Source of the DNA: Candidatus Saccharicenans sp.
GTDB lineage: Bacteria > Acidobacteriota > Aminicenantia > Aminicenantales > Saccharicenantaceae
NCBI GenBank assembly: GCA_030017715.1
Contig: JASEIU010000003.1
Coordinates: 248,001-312,000 of the forward strand
Reading direction: 5' to 3'
DNA: 64,000 bases
Numbering within the stretch: the stretch's first letter is position 1; every line of letters begins with the position of its first letter. Below the pieces are notes generated by a model, which did no database searches, was not told the DNA's origin, and worked only from the letters and a program-made list of their open reading frames with translations. Below are positions 1 through 9,086 of this stretch, in pieces. The position numbers and the translations under genes were made by a program.

Positions 1-624
1 CCGGAGCAGACGGCGGGGCGTCGCGATCTTCGCGTCCGAAAAAAATCGGATATTTTGATGGGTTGAAAAAGGCGGTGTTTTCTCCGAAATATCCAGGACC
101 GAGGCCTGGCCGGCAAATCCCACTTGAGCAACAGGACTTTCTATTCTTATCATTATCAGGCTTATTGCCTGCAGGCCAATGTTTTATTGACGTCGGAACA
201 ATGAGCCTCTCCGGTGCAGCCGGGCCAGCAGAGAGAATAAGAATGGTTAAATTACCCTGGCCCAGCTCAATTTACGAAGAACTTCCGGGGAAACCAAACG
301 TATATAAAAAGATAAGAACATTTTTGAAGCCTATTATGGCTGTAGAAGAAAGGGCCGGACGGACACGAGGGCCAGTGCAGACAACCGCCTCGGACTCAGG
401 CTCAACAGAAGCGGAAAGGTTATTGAGGTCGCTGGCCATTATTCATCAACTCCCGGAAAATTAAAAGATATCCGGGAGATAAGAGAGGTCTCCACTTTGC
501 TGGAAGAAATTAGCTCCGGTTGCGTCATATTTAATGATGAGTATTTTCCTGTTATTTTCAAATTTTCCACCTGGCCAGGCAATGAGTCTTTCCTTGAAAA
601 TACTATAAATAACTGGAGGTTTAA
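1..624. other. No confident gene; broken reading frames
   Basis: I see no recognisable complete gene here. The first 54 bases are open in frame 2 and end at a stop, so they may be the tail of a gene lying to the left. The 133-codon ORF listed at 63-464 has odd composition and no ribosome binding site. A second frame, open without an ATG from 308 to 628, reads like real protein (contains SGKVIEVAGHYSS and FNDEYFPVIFKF) and overlaps the start of the next gene. The stretch may be a decayed gene with several frameshifts, but I cannot name a family. Confidence 0.3.
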
Positions 625-2484
625 ATGAAAAAGCGCCTGTTACCTGTTTTCTTGGTGGCAGCGGTTCTTATGGCTTTTTCCCTCTCCCTGGCTCAGATGC
701 CGCCCCAGCAGCAGATGAAGCCGGAAGAGGTCAAAAGAGCCCTGAACCTGGTTTCCAAGCCTGAACCTGTTCCCGAAAAGTACAAGGCCGGTTTTGAGTC
801 CATAACCGCCCGGGATACTCTGTCCATGCTCAACTATCTGGCCTCTGACTGGATGGAAGGCCGGGATACCGGCAGCCGGGGTTATGCTGTGGCCGCCGAT
901 TACGTGGTTTCCCTGTTTAAGATGTGGGGAGTTAAGCCGGGCGGGGATGTCCCAAGAGCGGATATCAACATCGCTCGGGCTATGGCCGGTCAGACATCAA
1001 GGCAGGCTATGTCCATGGAGCGGAGCTATTTCCAGGAATTCACCCTGAAAGAAATCACCGACAGCCAGACTTCTCTCCGGGTGGAAATTTCCCGCGGCGG
1101 CTTCAATAAATCCAGGACTTTTGAAAGCGGAGTCGACTTCATGAACACCCTGTCTTCCGACGAAGACGTCAGCGGGCCGGTGGTCTTTGCCGGTTATGGA
1201 ATCAAGGAACCGTCGATCGGCTGGGACGAACTTAAGGGACTGAGCCTGAAGGATAAGATCGTCCTGGTCCTGAGCGACGCCCCTGGTAAAGATGACCCGA
1301 ATTCTCCTTTCAATAAGAATAAAGAACTCAAAGAAAAGTTTTTTCCTCAGGGTCCCCAGGCCATGCAGGCTCTGATGAGGAGAATGGGCCGGGGTGGTTT
1401 CAATAAACTGGAAGAAATTTACAAGCAGCAACCGGCGGCGGTGTTAATGGTTCAGAATACCGGAAAGGATTCCGACATTTACAACATGCTGACTGCGGCT
1501 CAGAACCGTCAGCCTGACGATTCCCGGCCGATCATCAAGAGGCCCAGAACAAGAATGGTCATCCCGGGAGGGCGCGATTCGATGGAAGGAATGATGGGGC
1601 TGAGCCGGGTGCCCACCCTGACCATCACCAGGGAAATGGCCAATTTAATCTTAGAAAACAGCGGCCAAACGATCGACGAACTGAAGAAAGCTATCGAGAG
1701 CACCTACAAACCTGCTTCAAGAGAGATTCCGGGCGCTCGGGTCAGCATCAATTCCACCGTTAAGGCCAATCTGATCAGGACGATGAATGTCATCGGCTAT
1801 ATTGAAGGTTCCGACCCGAAGCTCAAGGACGAATATTTTGTGGTCGGTGCGCATTTTGACCATACCGGAAAATGGGAAGATTACATATTCAACGGCTCCG
1901 ACGATAACGCCTCGGGCTCAGTTGGAGTTATGGCTATTGCCAGAGCAATGGCTCTCAATCCGGTTAAGCCCAGAAGAAGCGTCGTCTTCTGCCTGTGGAC
2001 GGGCGAGGAAAAGGGACTTCTGGGCAGCAGATATTATGTCCAGAATCCCACTTTCCCGATGGATAAAACCGTTGGCTACCTGAACTACGACATGATCAGC
2101 CGGCCGTTTGATGAGCAGACCTTTGCCAGGTATGCAAATATGTTCAAGGTTAAGGGAGTGGAAGACCTGGTCCAGCAAATCAGGCCGGCTTATTTTGTTA
2201 CCGTCAATGCCACCAAGGATTCGGGCTTTTACGAGATTCAGCAGGAGATGAATAAATACGTCGGGCTGGACCTGTTTGTGCGCGAACCGGAACTGGGACA
2301 GGGCGGCGGCGGTTCGGACCATTCGTCTTTTGCGGCCGTCAAGAAGCCGTATGTTTATTATATGACGGCCATGCATCCGGACTATCATCAGACCAGCGAC
2401 AGCCCGGATAAGGCTTCGGGCGAGCTGCTCAGCCGGGTGATCAAGCTGGGCTACCTGAGCGTCTTTGCCTTCGCCGACAAATAA
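625..2484 (+). CDS. Secreted M28-family zinc metallopeptidase
   Basis: This 619-residue protein begins with a clear signal peptide (hydrophobic core to about residue 23, ending SLAQ) and is probably periplasmic or exported. The catalytic M28 domain is C-terminal and all expected zinc-site motifs are visible: GAHFDHTG near residue 409, NGSDDNASG near 428, the WTGEEKGLLG glutamates near 462, NYDMIS near 487 and the final histidine in MHPDYHQTSD near 583. Residues of about 130-370 hold a long insert of PA-domain type. The family acts as aminopeptidases that release N-terminal residues; the substrate here is unknown. GGAGG lies 7 bases before the ATG. The gene stands alone and is followed within one base by a 13-bp-arm hairpin that could end transcription. 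Confidence 0.93.
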   Translation: MKKRLLPVFLVAAVLMAFSLSLAQMPPQQQMKPEEVKRALNLVSKPEPVPEKYKAGFESITARDTLSMLNYLASDWMEGRDTGSRGYAVAADYVVSLFKMWGVKPGGDVPRADINIARAMAGQTSRQAMSMERSYFQEFTLKEITDSQTSLRVEISRGGFNKSRTFESGVDFMNTLSSDEDVSGPVVFAGYGIKEPSIGWDELKGLSLKDKIVLVLSDAPGKDDPNSPFNKNKELKEKFFPQGPQAMQALMRRMGRGGFNKLEEIYKQQPAAVLMVQNTGKDSDIYNMLTAAQNRQPDDSRPIIKRPRTRMVIPGGRDSMEGMMGLSRVPTLTITREMANLILENSGQTIDELKKAIESTYKPASREIPGARVSINSTVKANLIRTMNVIGYIEGSDPKLKDEYFVVGAHFDHTGKWEDYIFNGSDDNASGSVGVMAIARAMALNPVKPRRSVVFCLWTGEEKGLLGSRYYVQNPTFPMDKTVGYLNYDMISRPFDEQTFARYANMFKVKGVEDLVQQIRPAYFVTVNATKDSGFYEIQQEMNKYVGLDLFVREPELGQGGGGSDHSSFAAVKKPYVYYMTAMHPDYHQTSDSPDKASGELLSRVIKLGYLSVFAFADK

Positions 2485-2514
2485 AAGAGGGGACACCTGC
2501 TGGTGTCCCCTCTT
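2485..2514. repeat. Class A palindrome, left flank of RAYT, terminator-like
   Basis: This is a perfect inverted repeat with 13-base arms (AAGAGGGGACACC) and loop TGCT, followed by a T-run. It starts one base after the M28 stop codon, so it could work as an intrinsic terminator. Its inner sequence CTGC matches the palindrome on the other side of the transposase gene and not the TTAC loop typical of the dispersed copies. Confidence 0.88.
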
Positions 2515-2518
2515 TAGT

Positions 2519-2540
2519 GGGGACACTAAGAGATGTCCCC
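2519..2540. repeat. Class A palindrome overlapping the RAYT stop codon
   Basis: Arms GGGGACA and TGTCCCC surround CTAAGAGA. Read on the minus strand it encodes the last residues (KGDIS) and the stop codon of the transposase gene, so gene end and repeat are fused. Confidence 0.85.
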
Positions 2541-3176
2541 TTTTCGGGCTAAGATTCTTATCCCAAGTTCAGTTTCTATCCTTCTTAAGAAAAGCTCGCT
2601 GCCCAGAGGTTTGCCATTGCTGTTATTCTCCTGGAAGGTTCTTAAATCATGCTCGCACTCTGTTTCACTCAGGTAGCTCTGCCAGTCTTGAACTTTATAG
2701 GCCAGCGGTAGCGGGCTTAAAACCAAATCCTTATTTCCCATGATATGAGCCCTGGCACTTGACCACTTATAATCTTCCGCCCGCTTCACAAGACCGGCTC
2801 TAACTGGATTTCGTTCGATATACCGCATACAGCGATAAAGATATGTTTCGTCCATTGGATAGGAAATAAAACGTCCCTGCCAGAGATGGCCCTTCCAATT
2901 ATTCCTGATGTTGATAATAAGGCTATATTTTTTATGAGTCTCAGAAATGGCCCTTCTCAGGCTCGCACCATCTTCAGGAACGGCAATTATATGAACATGA
3001 TTATCCATAAGGCAATAACACCAGATTTTTACTCTTTCGAGACGGGATTTATGGTTCAATATTTCTAGATACAATTGTTTATCATCTTCAGTGAAAAAGA
3101 CCTTTTGATTCCGATTACCCCGCTGGATAATGTGATGAGGTGCGTTCGGAAATATTATCCTTCTGGTCCTTGGCAT
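2526..3176 (-). CDS. REP-associated tyrosine transposase (RAYT)
   Basis: The 216-residue protein is a Y1-type HUH transposase. The metal-binding HUH motif is visible in MDNHVHIIA (about residues 57-65), preceded by the family hallmark HHIIQRGNRNQKVFF near residue 13. The region ETYLYRCMRYIERNPVRAG near 110 carries the candidate catalytic tyrosines and the ERNPVRAG signature of the TnpA-REP subgroup. Such enzymes nick single-stranded hairpins at REP sequences. The frame is intact, so the protein is probably made. Its last five residues and stop codon come from a class A palindrome. No strong ribosome binding site precedes the ATG. Function on the local repeats is inference. Confidence 0.9.
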   Translation of the reverse strand: MPRTRRIIFPNAPHHIIQRGNRNQKVFFTEDDKQLYLEILNHKSRLERVKIWCYCLMDNHVHIIAVPEDGASLRRAISETHKKYSLIINIRNNWKGHLWQGRFISYPMDETYLYRCMRYIERNPVRAGLVKRAEDYKWSSARAHIMGNKDLVLSPLPLAYKVQDWQSYLSETECEHDLRTFQENNSNGKPLGSELFLRRIETELGIRILARKGDIS

Positions 3177-3234
3177 AGCACATAATAAGACGAAGGAAAT
3201 TTGTTCTCTTTATCACCGTTATGGAACTTTTTTC

Positions 3235-3256
3235 GGGGACACCTGCAGGTGTCCCC
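3235..3256. repeat. Class A perfect palindrome, right flank of RAYT
   Basis: A 22-bp perfect palindrome: GGGGACACCTG joined to its exact reverse complement. It differs from the copy at 2489-2510 only at one central base. It ends 5 bases before the stop of the convergently read DUF5916 gene and is followed by a T-run on the plus strand. Confidence 0.88.
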
Positions 3257-3261
3257 TCTTT

Positions 3262-5988
3262 TTAAAGGTTGAAGCGGTAGGAAAATTTCACCAGGAAGAT
3301 GTTGTCGCCGGGGGCCGTGAACAAGTTCCCCAGGTCACGCCACAGCGATAGCTGGCCCGGATAGCTGAAATCGGCCCGGTTCTGCGTCCAGACCAGATAC
3401 AACAGCGACCCCGGCCGGTACTCCCATCTCAGGACCACCGTTCCCCGCATCGATTTATAATTAAAATCCGGATTGGCCAGGTAAAAAGAAGCAGCCGGCC
3501 CTAAGCCGTCCGGGTCAACCAGATACTGGCCGTCCTCTTCCACTATGGTTGAGCCGCCTTCTCCGAACACCAGATAATCGTAAGCCCTCGGCCGGTTTAG
3601 CTGCTTGAACCGGTCATATTTCCCCACGGCGATAAAAGGCTGGAGATAAGCCTGCAGGCTCAGAGTCGGAGTAAAGATCCAGTTGACCCTGATCTCGCTG
3701 GCCACAATCCTCTGGTCGATCCGTCCGAAAATGTACCGCACCCCGTAAGTTTCGACCATCAGCGGATCCACCACCTTTTTTACCCACTGGGTTTCGTTCT
3801 TCGAAAAGCCGATCATCGGCCCGACCGACAGACTCAGGTTGGTTCTCGGTTTCCAGCGCACCGAAAAATTGGCCATCCATTCGCTGGAATCATGCTGAGT
3901 CCACTGATAGGAAAAATTTCCCTGCAGCACCACCGGTTTCCGGGAATCGCTATTTAAGAACAGCTGGTGGATCATACCAGACGGAGTCAGGGCCAGGGGG
4001 CCGCCCCGCGTCAGTCGATTGCTCAAAGCTTCGGGCACAAAGATTAAGGTATATTCAAAATTCCACCAGTTTTTCAGAAGACCCTGAAAGTCGGCCGCCG
4101 CGCAGGTAAACGTCCGATTGCCACCGAAATCGTATTGAACCGAACCCCCGGCTATGGCCGTCCACTGCCTGAATAATTTGCCCGGTTTAGTCCACTGATA
4201 GCCATAAAGCCCCATGACATCAAACAGGTCCGAGCCTGAACTCTGAAAGCCTATATCGTTGGGGTCAAATCCCGGAGACAGGGCCCCGGCCGAAACCAAA
4301 AACAGGTGGTGTCCCTGCTGCCTGGCCAGCTTCAACTGCCCGGCCCAGCCATTAAGGCTGGTGGCCTCGGGATTCAGGCTGACATGGGTTGCGTCCGGCC
4401 TCTGGAAATAATGCATTGACGATTGCTGCAAGCGGTAGATATCTTCCTGGCTCCCCTGGATGAAAGTCCCGCCCAGCCAGCCGCCGACCACCCAGGTTCT
4501 CTTTTTATCCAGGAATGACCAGCCGTCCATGGCCAGGCTGAATGCTCGTTTGTTGAGAAGGCCTGACAGTGTTTCGCTGTCGAGGTCCCTGACCACTCCC
4601 GTGGCCATAAAACCTATTCCCTGCTGACCGTCCTTGATTTCTTTCTGGGCTCGAAGAACTCCGTAATAAGATAGCGGCTCGACTTCGTCGCTGTATCTCT
4701 GTTCCAGGTCATCGACCGTGGCAAATTCCCGCCCGGTCACGGCGCTGATGAAACCGACATTCCAGCCCGAGCCCATCTTTCCCGTCAGTTTGAAAGCCCC
4801 GAGTATGGTCGTCCGGTCCGGAAAATTGACATATCCATCATGAACCGGATAACCCTGCGGCGCCCGCCCTATCCTGCGGCTGTAGAAGAAACGAGGGTTG
4901 GGCCAGTTGATGTTGGCGTTTATGTAAACGCCGCCGCGCCCGAAGTGATTAAACATCGAAGCACCCTCGATAAAGAACGGCCTCTTTTCCTGATAATAGG
5001 TTTCATAAGCGCTGAGGTTTATAACAGCCGGGTCAACTTCCACCTGTCCGAAATCCGGGTTGATGCTGACATCGAGGTTGAGGTTGCTCTTCAAACCGAT
5101 CTTCATATCAAACCCGGCATTGCCCAGGTATCTATGGCCGGTCTCAAAAGGATTTCCGGGTTCGGCCGGGCGAAACTGGGCCTGCCCCACGGAATAGGGA
5201 TAGAGCTCCACCCGCCGACCGGGGCTGATATTCTCTATGCCTTCCAGGCGAGCAAACCGGGAGACATAGGCCGCATCTTCTTTCGGCACCCAGGCAAAGG
5301 CCAGTTTTTCCTGTTTGCGTTTTATCGTCCGCTGGAAATTCACTCCCCAGATGTAACTGTCCTTTCGGGGAAAACGAAGCTGGTTAAACGGAATTTTCAT
5401 CTCCAGCGTCCAGCCGTCAGCCACCCGGGCCGCCCTGGCTTCCCAGATTCCGTCCCAGCTTTCATCCTCGCCGACATCGTTGAACAGGACTTCATCCACG
5501 ATGGACCCGGAAGGATTCACTCCGAACAGAAAACCGCTCCGCCGGTCAAAATAGGGATCGACGGCAAAGAAAAACCAATCCGACTCAACGAAGGAATCGC
5601 GGCGGCCCAGCAGGCCGATTATGCCTTTCGGGTCTGAGTCGTGACAGTAAGCAGCCACGTAAAGGTTAGCTTCGTCATAGGCCACCCAGACTTCCGTCTT
5701 CTCTGAAGCCGGGGCGCCATCTACCGGGTCGCGCTGGAGAAAATCGTTGGCCGGTTCGCCGGATTTCCAGATTTCTTCCTCCAGCAGGCCATCAAGCTTT
5801 ACGGGTTGACTTAACCTTATGGCCCTGACCACTTTCTGCTCCTGAGCTTTTTTCAGGGCTTCTTTATCGATTTCAGCCGGCCTGGCATTATCCTTTCCTG
5901 TAACCGCTGCCCCCAGACCAGCTGAACTCAAGAAAACAACCAGGGCCAGAATGATTATGATTGCGGTAATAATTGCTTTTTTAATCAT
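3262..5988 (-). CDS. CBM9-like / DUF5916 outer-membrane protein 1
   Basis: The protein of about 908 residues has an N-terminal signal segment (IIAIIIILALVVFLSS), a carbohydrate-binding family 9-like domain at roughly 55-240 (YVAAYCHDSDPKGI, WTLEMKIPFNQLRF) and a long DUF5916 region predicted as an outer-membrane beta-barrel that ends in aromatic FSYRFNL. The motif DFGQVEVDPAVINLSAYETYYQEKR is shared almost exactly with the protein at 19634-22477. The family is widespread in Bacteroidota and Acidobacteria/Aminicenantes-type genomes; its cargo is unknown, though the CBM9 fold suggests a saccharide or peptide ligand. I prefer the second ATG of the ORF (MIKKA) because GGAG sits 6 bases upstream of it, whereas the first ATG overlaps that site. 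Confidence 0.87.
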   Translation of the reverse strand: MIKKAIITAIIIILALVVFLSSAGLGAAVTGKDNARPAEIDKEALKKAQEQKVVRAIRLSQPVKLDGLLEEEIWKSGEPANDFLQRDPVDGAPASEKTEVWVAYDEANLYVAAYCHDSDPKGIIGLLGRRDSFVESDWFFFAVDPYFDRRSGFLFGVNPSGSIVDEVLFNDVGEDESWDGIWEARAARVADGWTLEMKIPFNQLRFPRKDSYIWGVNFQRTIKRKQEKLAFAWVPKEDAAYVSRFARLEGIENISPGRRVELYPYSVGQAQFRPAEPGNPFETGHRYLGNAGFDMKIGLKSNLNLDVSINPDFGQVEVDPAVINLSAYETYYQEKRPFFIEGASMFNHFGRGGVYINANINWPNPRFFYSRRIGRAPQGYPVHDGYVNFPDRTTILGAFKLTGKMGSGWNVGFISAVTGREFATVDDLEQRYSDEVEPLSYYGVLRAQKEIKDGQQGIGFMATGVVRDLDSETLSGLLNKRAFSLAMDGWSFLDKKRTWVVGGWLGGTFIQGSQEDIYRLQQSSMHYFQRPDATHVSLNPEATSLNGWAGQLKLARQQGHHLFLVSAGALSPGFDPNDIGFQSSGSDLFDVMGLYGYQWTKPGKLFRQWTAIAGGSVQYDFGGNRTFTCAAADFQGLLKNWWNFEYTLIFVPEALSNRLTRGGPLALTPSGMIHQLFLNSDSRKPVVLQGNFSYQWTQHDSSEWMANFSVRWKPRTNLSLSVGPMIGFSKNETQWVKKVVDPLMVETYGVRYIFGRIDQRIVASEIRVNWIFTPTLSLQAYLQPFIAVGKYDRFKQLNRPRAYDYLVFGEGGSTIVEEDGQYLVDPDGLGPAASFYLANPDFNYKSMRGTVVLRWEYRPGSLLYLVWTQNRADFSYPGQLSLWRDLGNLFTAPGDNIFLVKFSYRFNL

Positions 5989-6134
5989 ATCTAACTCCAT
6001 CCTTTATAAAATTCGGGACAACTTGTATATTTCCCTATCACTTTTATTGCGATCATATAGTTTTCCTTTTCGACCATCTCAGTCATCATCTCTATTAACG
6101 AAAATTGGCCCCACAAAGTTCACTCAAGACAACA

Positions 6135-6366
6135 GGGGACATCTTAAACTGTCCCCGATTATGAGGGGACAGTTTATAGTGTCCCCGACCTTCCTCCCTT
6201 CTTTTCCCCATATAGAATGGCATGAAAATTGTCGTCAAAGGGGACACCGTACGATGTCCCCTTTTGGTATGATAAAAGGCAGTTATTTCCTCCTGTGGCT
6301 TTACTGAGCGAGGCGGGGACACTCTTAGGTGTCCCCGAAAAATTGGGGACAGTGCAGGGTGTCCCC
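6135..6366. repeat. Composite repeat 1: five class A palindromes (2-1-2)
   Basis: Palindromes lie at 6135-6156, 6165-6186, 6240-6261, 6315-6336 and 6345-6366, i.e. a tight pair, a central single and a tight pair. The inner sequence contains CCCCATATAG, the reverse of the CTATATGGGG seen in the composites at 27.4 and 33 kb, so this copy is inverted relative to them. It fills the gap between two minus-strand genes. ORFs 6095-6322 and 6329-6751 are translations of it. Confidence 0.87.
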
Positions 6367-6412
6367 TTGTTATGAGCCGATTACGGTGCGGTTTCGCCCT
6401 GATTCCTTGGCT

Positions 6413-7741
6413 TTATATATAAAGGGCAGCATCGGCCTGGTGAATCAGACCCGGCAGGTCGCTGACTTTATCAGATGGAAAGCTGGCCACGCCGGCGCTC
6501 AAGGTAATTTTCAGGTCGAACGACCCGTACTGCAGCCGCAGGGTTTCGGCTTTGTTCCGCAATTTTTCCATAATCTGATAGGCATCAACCGCCGAAGCTC
6601 CATTAAACACCAGAAGAAATTCTTCCCCGCCAAATCTTATCACCAGGTCGGAGACGCGAATATTCTGGGCAAAAAGTCCGGCCAGGGTCTTCAAGACGAA
6701 GTCTCCGGCTTGATGCCCGTAGGTGTCATTAATCTTCTTAAAATGGTCTAAATCCACCATGGCCACCGACAGCGGCATCCGGTAACGCTTCGACCTCTCA
6801 AATTCTTCAGTCATTCGCCTCAGTCCGAATCTCCGGTTCAACACTCCCGTCAGTTCGTCAATGGCCGCCATTACCTCCAGCCTTTTCATGATCATAGCAT
6901 TGTAAATAAACGGGGTGGCCTGCATTATAAAATTTCTGGCTTCCGGGGCGGCAAAACCTCGCTTAAAAGGTTCTCTGGACAGCAGACCGCAAACCCCGAC
7001 CTCTTCATTCCTGTATTTAAGAGGAATCAAAGCTATATGTCGCGGGTCAAGCAGGCCCACGCCAATGTGCAGATGTATAGCCTCCCCCTCGATCCCCGAC
7101 ACCACCACCGGCCATTCCTGCTTCATTAGCTCGAGCCAGTAGGCTTCTTGAATCTGTTCTCTGTTTATCTCCACCGACTGGCTTTTGACCAGCCTCATCT
7201 CACCTCTCTCCAGCACCAGCAGAAAACTGCCCTGTCCCCCAAAATACTCGCTGAATGCTTCCAGCACCACCCTGGCCACCTCTTCCAGTTTGAGGTCGCG
7301 TTTCAGCCTGTCGAGGAAGCTATTGGTTGTCCTTTCCACCTCGACAAAATTGGCCACCGAAGAAATCAGGTTATTAAAATCCCCCGAAATTTTACCTAAG
7401 ATGTCGGCCGAGGAAGCATCCACCAGACAATCCTCCATCCGGCAGCTGCCTTCAGCCGGGCTATTCCTGTGGCGCTCCAGCTTTTCGCTGAAAAGCTGCA
7501 TCCTCGCCGCCAGATTGGAAAGAAACCGATATACCACTCCGCGAAAAATAAAATAATTGCAGAGGCCAACGATTAATCCCGCCAGGACGCACATTGAAAA
7601 ATAGAGCGGCGTCAGTACCCTGGAAGCCGGCAATTTAAGAAGCCAGAGAGAAAAGAAGGGAAAGATCAACCCCATCAGCAATCCAAAACCCAGCATAAAA
7701 AACAACTGGTCCCTGACAACACTCCCGGTAAGGCTTTTCAT
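6413..7741 (-). CDS. Membrane GAF-GGDEF diguanylate cyclase, frameshifted C-terminus
   Basis: The protein has two N-terminal membrane helices (about residues 8-75), a short linker helix, a GAF-like domain (about 130-285) and a GGDEF domain from about 295. The catalytic signature is FGGEEF, the active GGEEF form, so it should make c-di-GMP from two GTP. The I-site RxxD is not obvious. It ends abruptly at ADAALYI. In the next frame the DNA continues YKAKESGRNRTVIGS with a stop at 6370-6372, exactly the usual GGDEF ending; a net one-base gain in a TATATATA run causes the shift. The core fold is complete, so activity may survive. Start: GGGAGGGG precedes the ATG at 7741; the upstream ATG lies inside that site. 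Confidence 0.9.
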   Translation of the reverse strand: MKSLTGSVVRDQLFFMLGFGLLMGLIFPFFSLWLLKLPASRVLTPLYFSMCVLAGLIVGLCNYFIFRGVVYRFLSNLAARMQLFSEKLERHRNSPAEGSCRMEDCLVDASSADILGKISGDFNNLISSVANFVEVERTTNSFLDRLKRDLKLEEVARVVLEAFSEYFGGQGSFLLVLERGEMRLVKSQSVEINREQIQEAYWLELMKQEWPVVVSGIEGEAIHLHIGVGLLDPRHIALIPLKYRNEEVGVCGLLSREPFKRGFAAPEARNFIMQATPFIYNAMIMKRLEVMAAIDELTGVLNRRFGLRRMTEEFERSKRYRMPLSVAMVDLDHFKKINDTYGHQAGDFVLKTLAGLFAQNIRVSDLVIRFGGEEFLLVFNGASAVDAYQIMEKLRNKAETLRLQYGSFDLKITLSAGVASFPSDKVSDLPGLIHQADAALYI

Positions 7742-7796
7742 AATCCCCTCCCTCATTTTTAATTTATAGCATCAGGAAGATTATATTAAAAGCAAT

Positions 7797-7817
7797 GGAC
7801 ACCATAAAGTGTCCCCT
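7797..7817. repeat. Degenerate class A palindrome
   Basis: TGGACAC, then CATAAA, then GTGTCCCC: one arm has lost a G. It lies between the start of the cyclase gene and the end of the PHP gene. Confidence 0.6.
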
Positions 7818-7922
7818 CTCACCGGACGTCAACAGACAAATTGCCTGACCAAAAAATAAGATCCCCAAAAAGCAGAAAAACGCCCCCCCAAACAAATTGA
7901 TGGGCCTGTTTATGTTCTCTGT

Positions 7923-9086
7923 CTAAGCGGCCAGATTCAGTTCCTGCCGTATCCGGCTGGCCAGCAGATTTTGCTTTCTCAGGTAAAGTCTGGCTGGCAG
8001 TCCAGTCCGGGAAACCATCCTGGCCATGATTTTAACTGCCTCTCGCCTGAAGGCCAGCGCTTCCTCCCTACCCCTGGAGAGAGTTTCGATTACGGCGTCT
8101 GCCAGGGCGTTGCCGGTTTCCATCTTCAAGCCTTCCTTGTTCATAACCCAATCCCCGCTGTTCAGAATCATTTCCAGGCGATTACGAATCTCGTTCTTAA
8201 TCCGGTTATAGGTCAGGTCTTCGGCGACCAGCCAGGCACTCCCCTTCTTTATCGACTCATAAAATTCTCGGAAATTATTGCCTCTGGCCACGGTAAATAT
8301 CCGACCTATATCGCCGGTGTGGGAATCTGTGCCGGCCGCCACCCCTTTGTTCTTCGAAGCCGCCAGCTCCAGCACCAGCCGGTTTAACTTTCCAATTCGT
8401 CCCAGGTTGTATTCGAGCACCGGGAACATCCCGGACAGTTCCGCTACTGCGGCCGGATTGAGCTTCTCCCCGGGTTCATGCCAGAAAGGGTGATTGAAGA
8501 TGAAGGGCAAATTCTCTTCCTTCAGGTACTCAACCAGCCTTTCAATATCCCCGGACGTCCCGGCAATTGTTTCTATTTCTGCAAATTGTTTCCTGTTCAG
8601 CATATAGACATTAAGATGGACCGTATGACCGACTTTCTTTCGGTCCAGGATTTTCACTTCAACCCCGGTCACCAGATCCTCTCTTGTCCAGCCGACCCGG
8701 TCGTAGGCATCCATAGTGTCATGGTCGGTAAAGCAAATGAAACTCATTCCTCGGGCTCTGGCCCTTTCATAGAGAACCAGCGGGTCAACTTCTCTGGTTG
8801 GGACCACGTCATAAGAATAGAAGGTGTGGACATGCAGGTCAGCCGCCTGCCAGCCCCCTTCTATCAGGCGAGTGGCTCTATCCCGGGTAATTATCCGGTT
8901 GCTTTGTAGACTATTATCGGTCATCTCATTTTCGGTCAGAAATTCAGTCGATCCGGCTCCGAGATCGCCGATTTTGCGCTCGCCCTGGCCCCGGAAATCC
9001 CGACTCCCGTTGCCTGGAAACCGTGTCGCCATTTGATTCTGAGCTTCCAGCCCTTTTATTTTTCCTGTTTCTGTTGCCAGTTTCAT
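7923..9086 (-). CDS. PHP-domain phosphoesterase
   Basis: The protein of 387 residues carries a polymerase-and-histidinol-phosphatase (PHP) fold. Metal-binding motifs are visible: DLHVHTFYSYD near residue 83, CFTDHDT near 118, NHPFWH near 199 and GTDSHTGD near 252. PHP enzymes hydrolyse phosphoesters with two or three bound metals; the substrate cannot be read from sequence. The first 60 residues are polar, Gly/Arg-rich and not part of the fold, so the true start may be the internal methionine MTDNSLQ near residue 55. The listed start has AGGAAAGAG upstream and is kept. A C-terminal helix-rich tail of about 90 residues follows the domain. No operon partner is obvious. Confidence 0.85.
   Translation of the reverse strand: MKLATETGKIKGLEAQNQMATRFPGNGSRDFRGQGERKIGDLGAGSTEFLTENEMTDNSLQSNRIITRDRATRLIEGGWQAADLHVHTFYSYDVVPTREVDPLVLYERARARGMSFICFTDHDTMDAYDRVGWTREDLVTGVEVKILDRKKVGHTVHLNVYMLNRKQFAEIETIAGTSGDIERLVEYLKEENLPFIFNHPFWHEPGEKLNPAAVAELSGMFPVLEYNLGRIGKLNRLVLELAASKNKGVAAGTDSHTGDIGRIFTVARGNNFREFYESIKKGSAWLVAEDLTYNRIKNEIRNRLEMILNSGDWVMNKEGLKMETGNALADAVIETLSRGREEALAFRREAVKIMARMVSRTGLPARLYLRKQNLLASRIRQELNLAA

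Larger units (their letters stand above)
2485..3256. mobile_element. REP-RAYT-REP unit
   Basis: A single transposase gene of the REP-associated (Y1, IS200-like) group is bracketed by near-identical 22-bp palindromes at 2489-2510 and 3235-3256 that differ in one central base, plus one internal palindrome covering the gene's 3' end. No IS200/IS605 TnpB or target-site duplication is seen. RAYTs are normally domesticated, single-copy and linked to the spread of short palindromes, which fits the many related palindromes elsewhere in the window. Confidence 0.75.

Noticed and set aside
1918-2526. 202-codon minus-strand ORF
   Set aside because: It is antisense to the catalytic domain of the M28 peptidase and begins in a repeat.
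4840-5637. 265-codon plus-strand ORF (and similar 56010-57038, 23931-24992, 30386-31117)
   Set aside because: All are antisense to well-supported genes, lack ribosome sites and show no family motifs.
6095-6322. Small ORFs rich in RGHxxVSP, GDTxRCP or KGTxYGVP (also 10360-10554, 10385-10768, 10572-10940, 27376-27724, 32914-33205, 42504-42821)
   Set aside because: They are translations of class A palindromes in different frames. The repeated peptides are not conserved protein motifs.
6135-6366. CRISPR array
   Set aside because: The repeated units are themselves palindromes with irregular spacing, the spacers are conserved between loci, and no cas genes are present.
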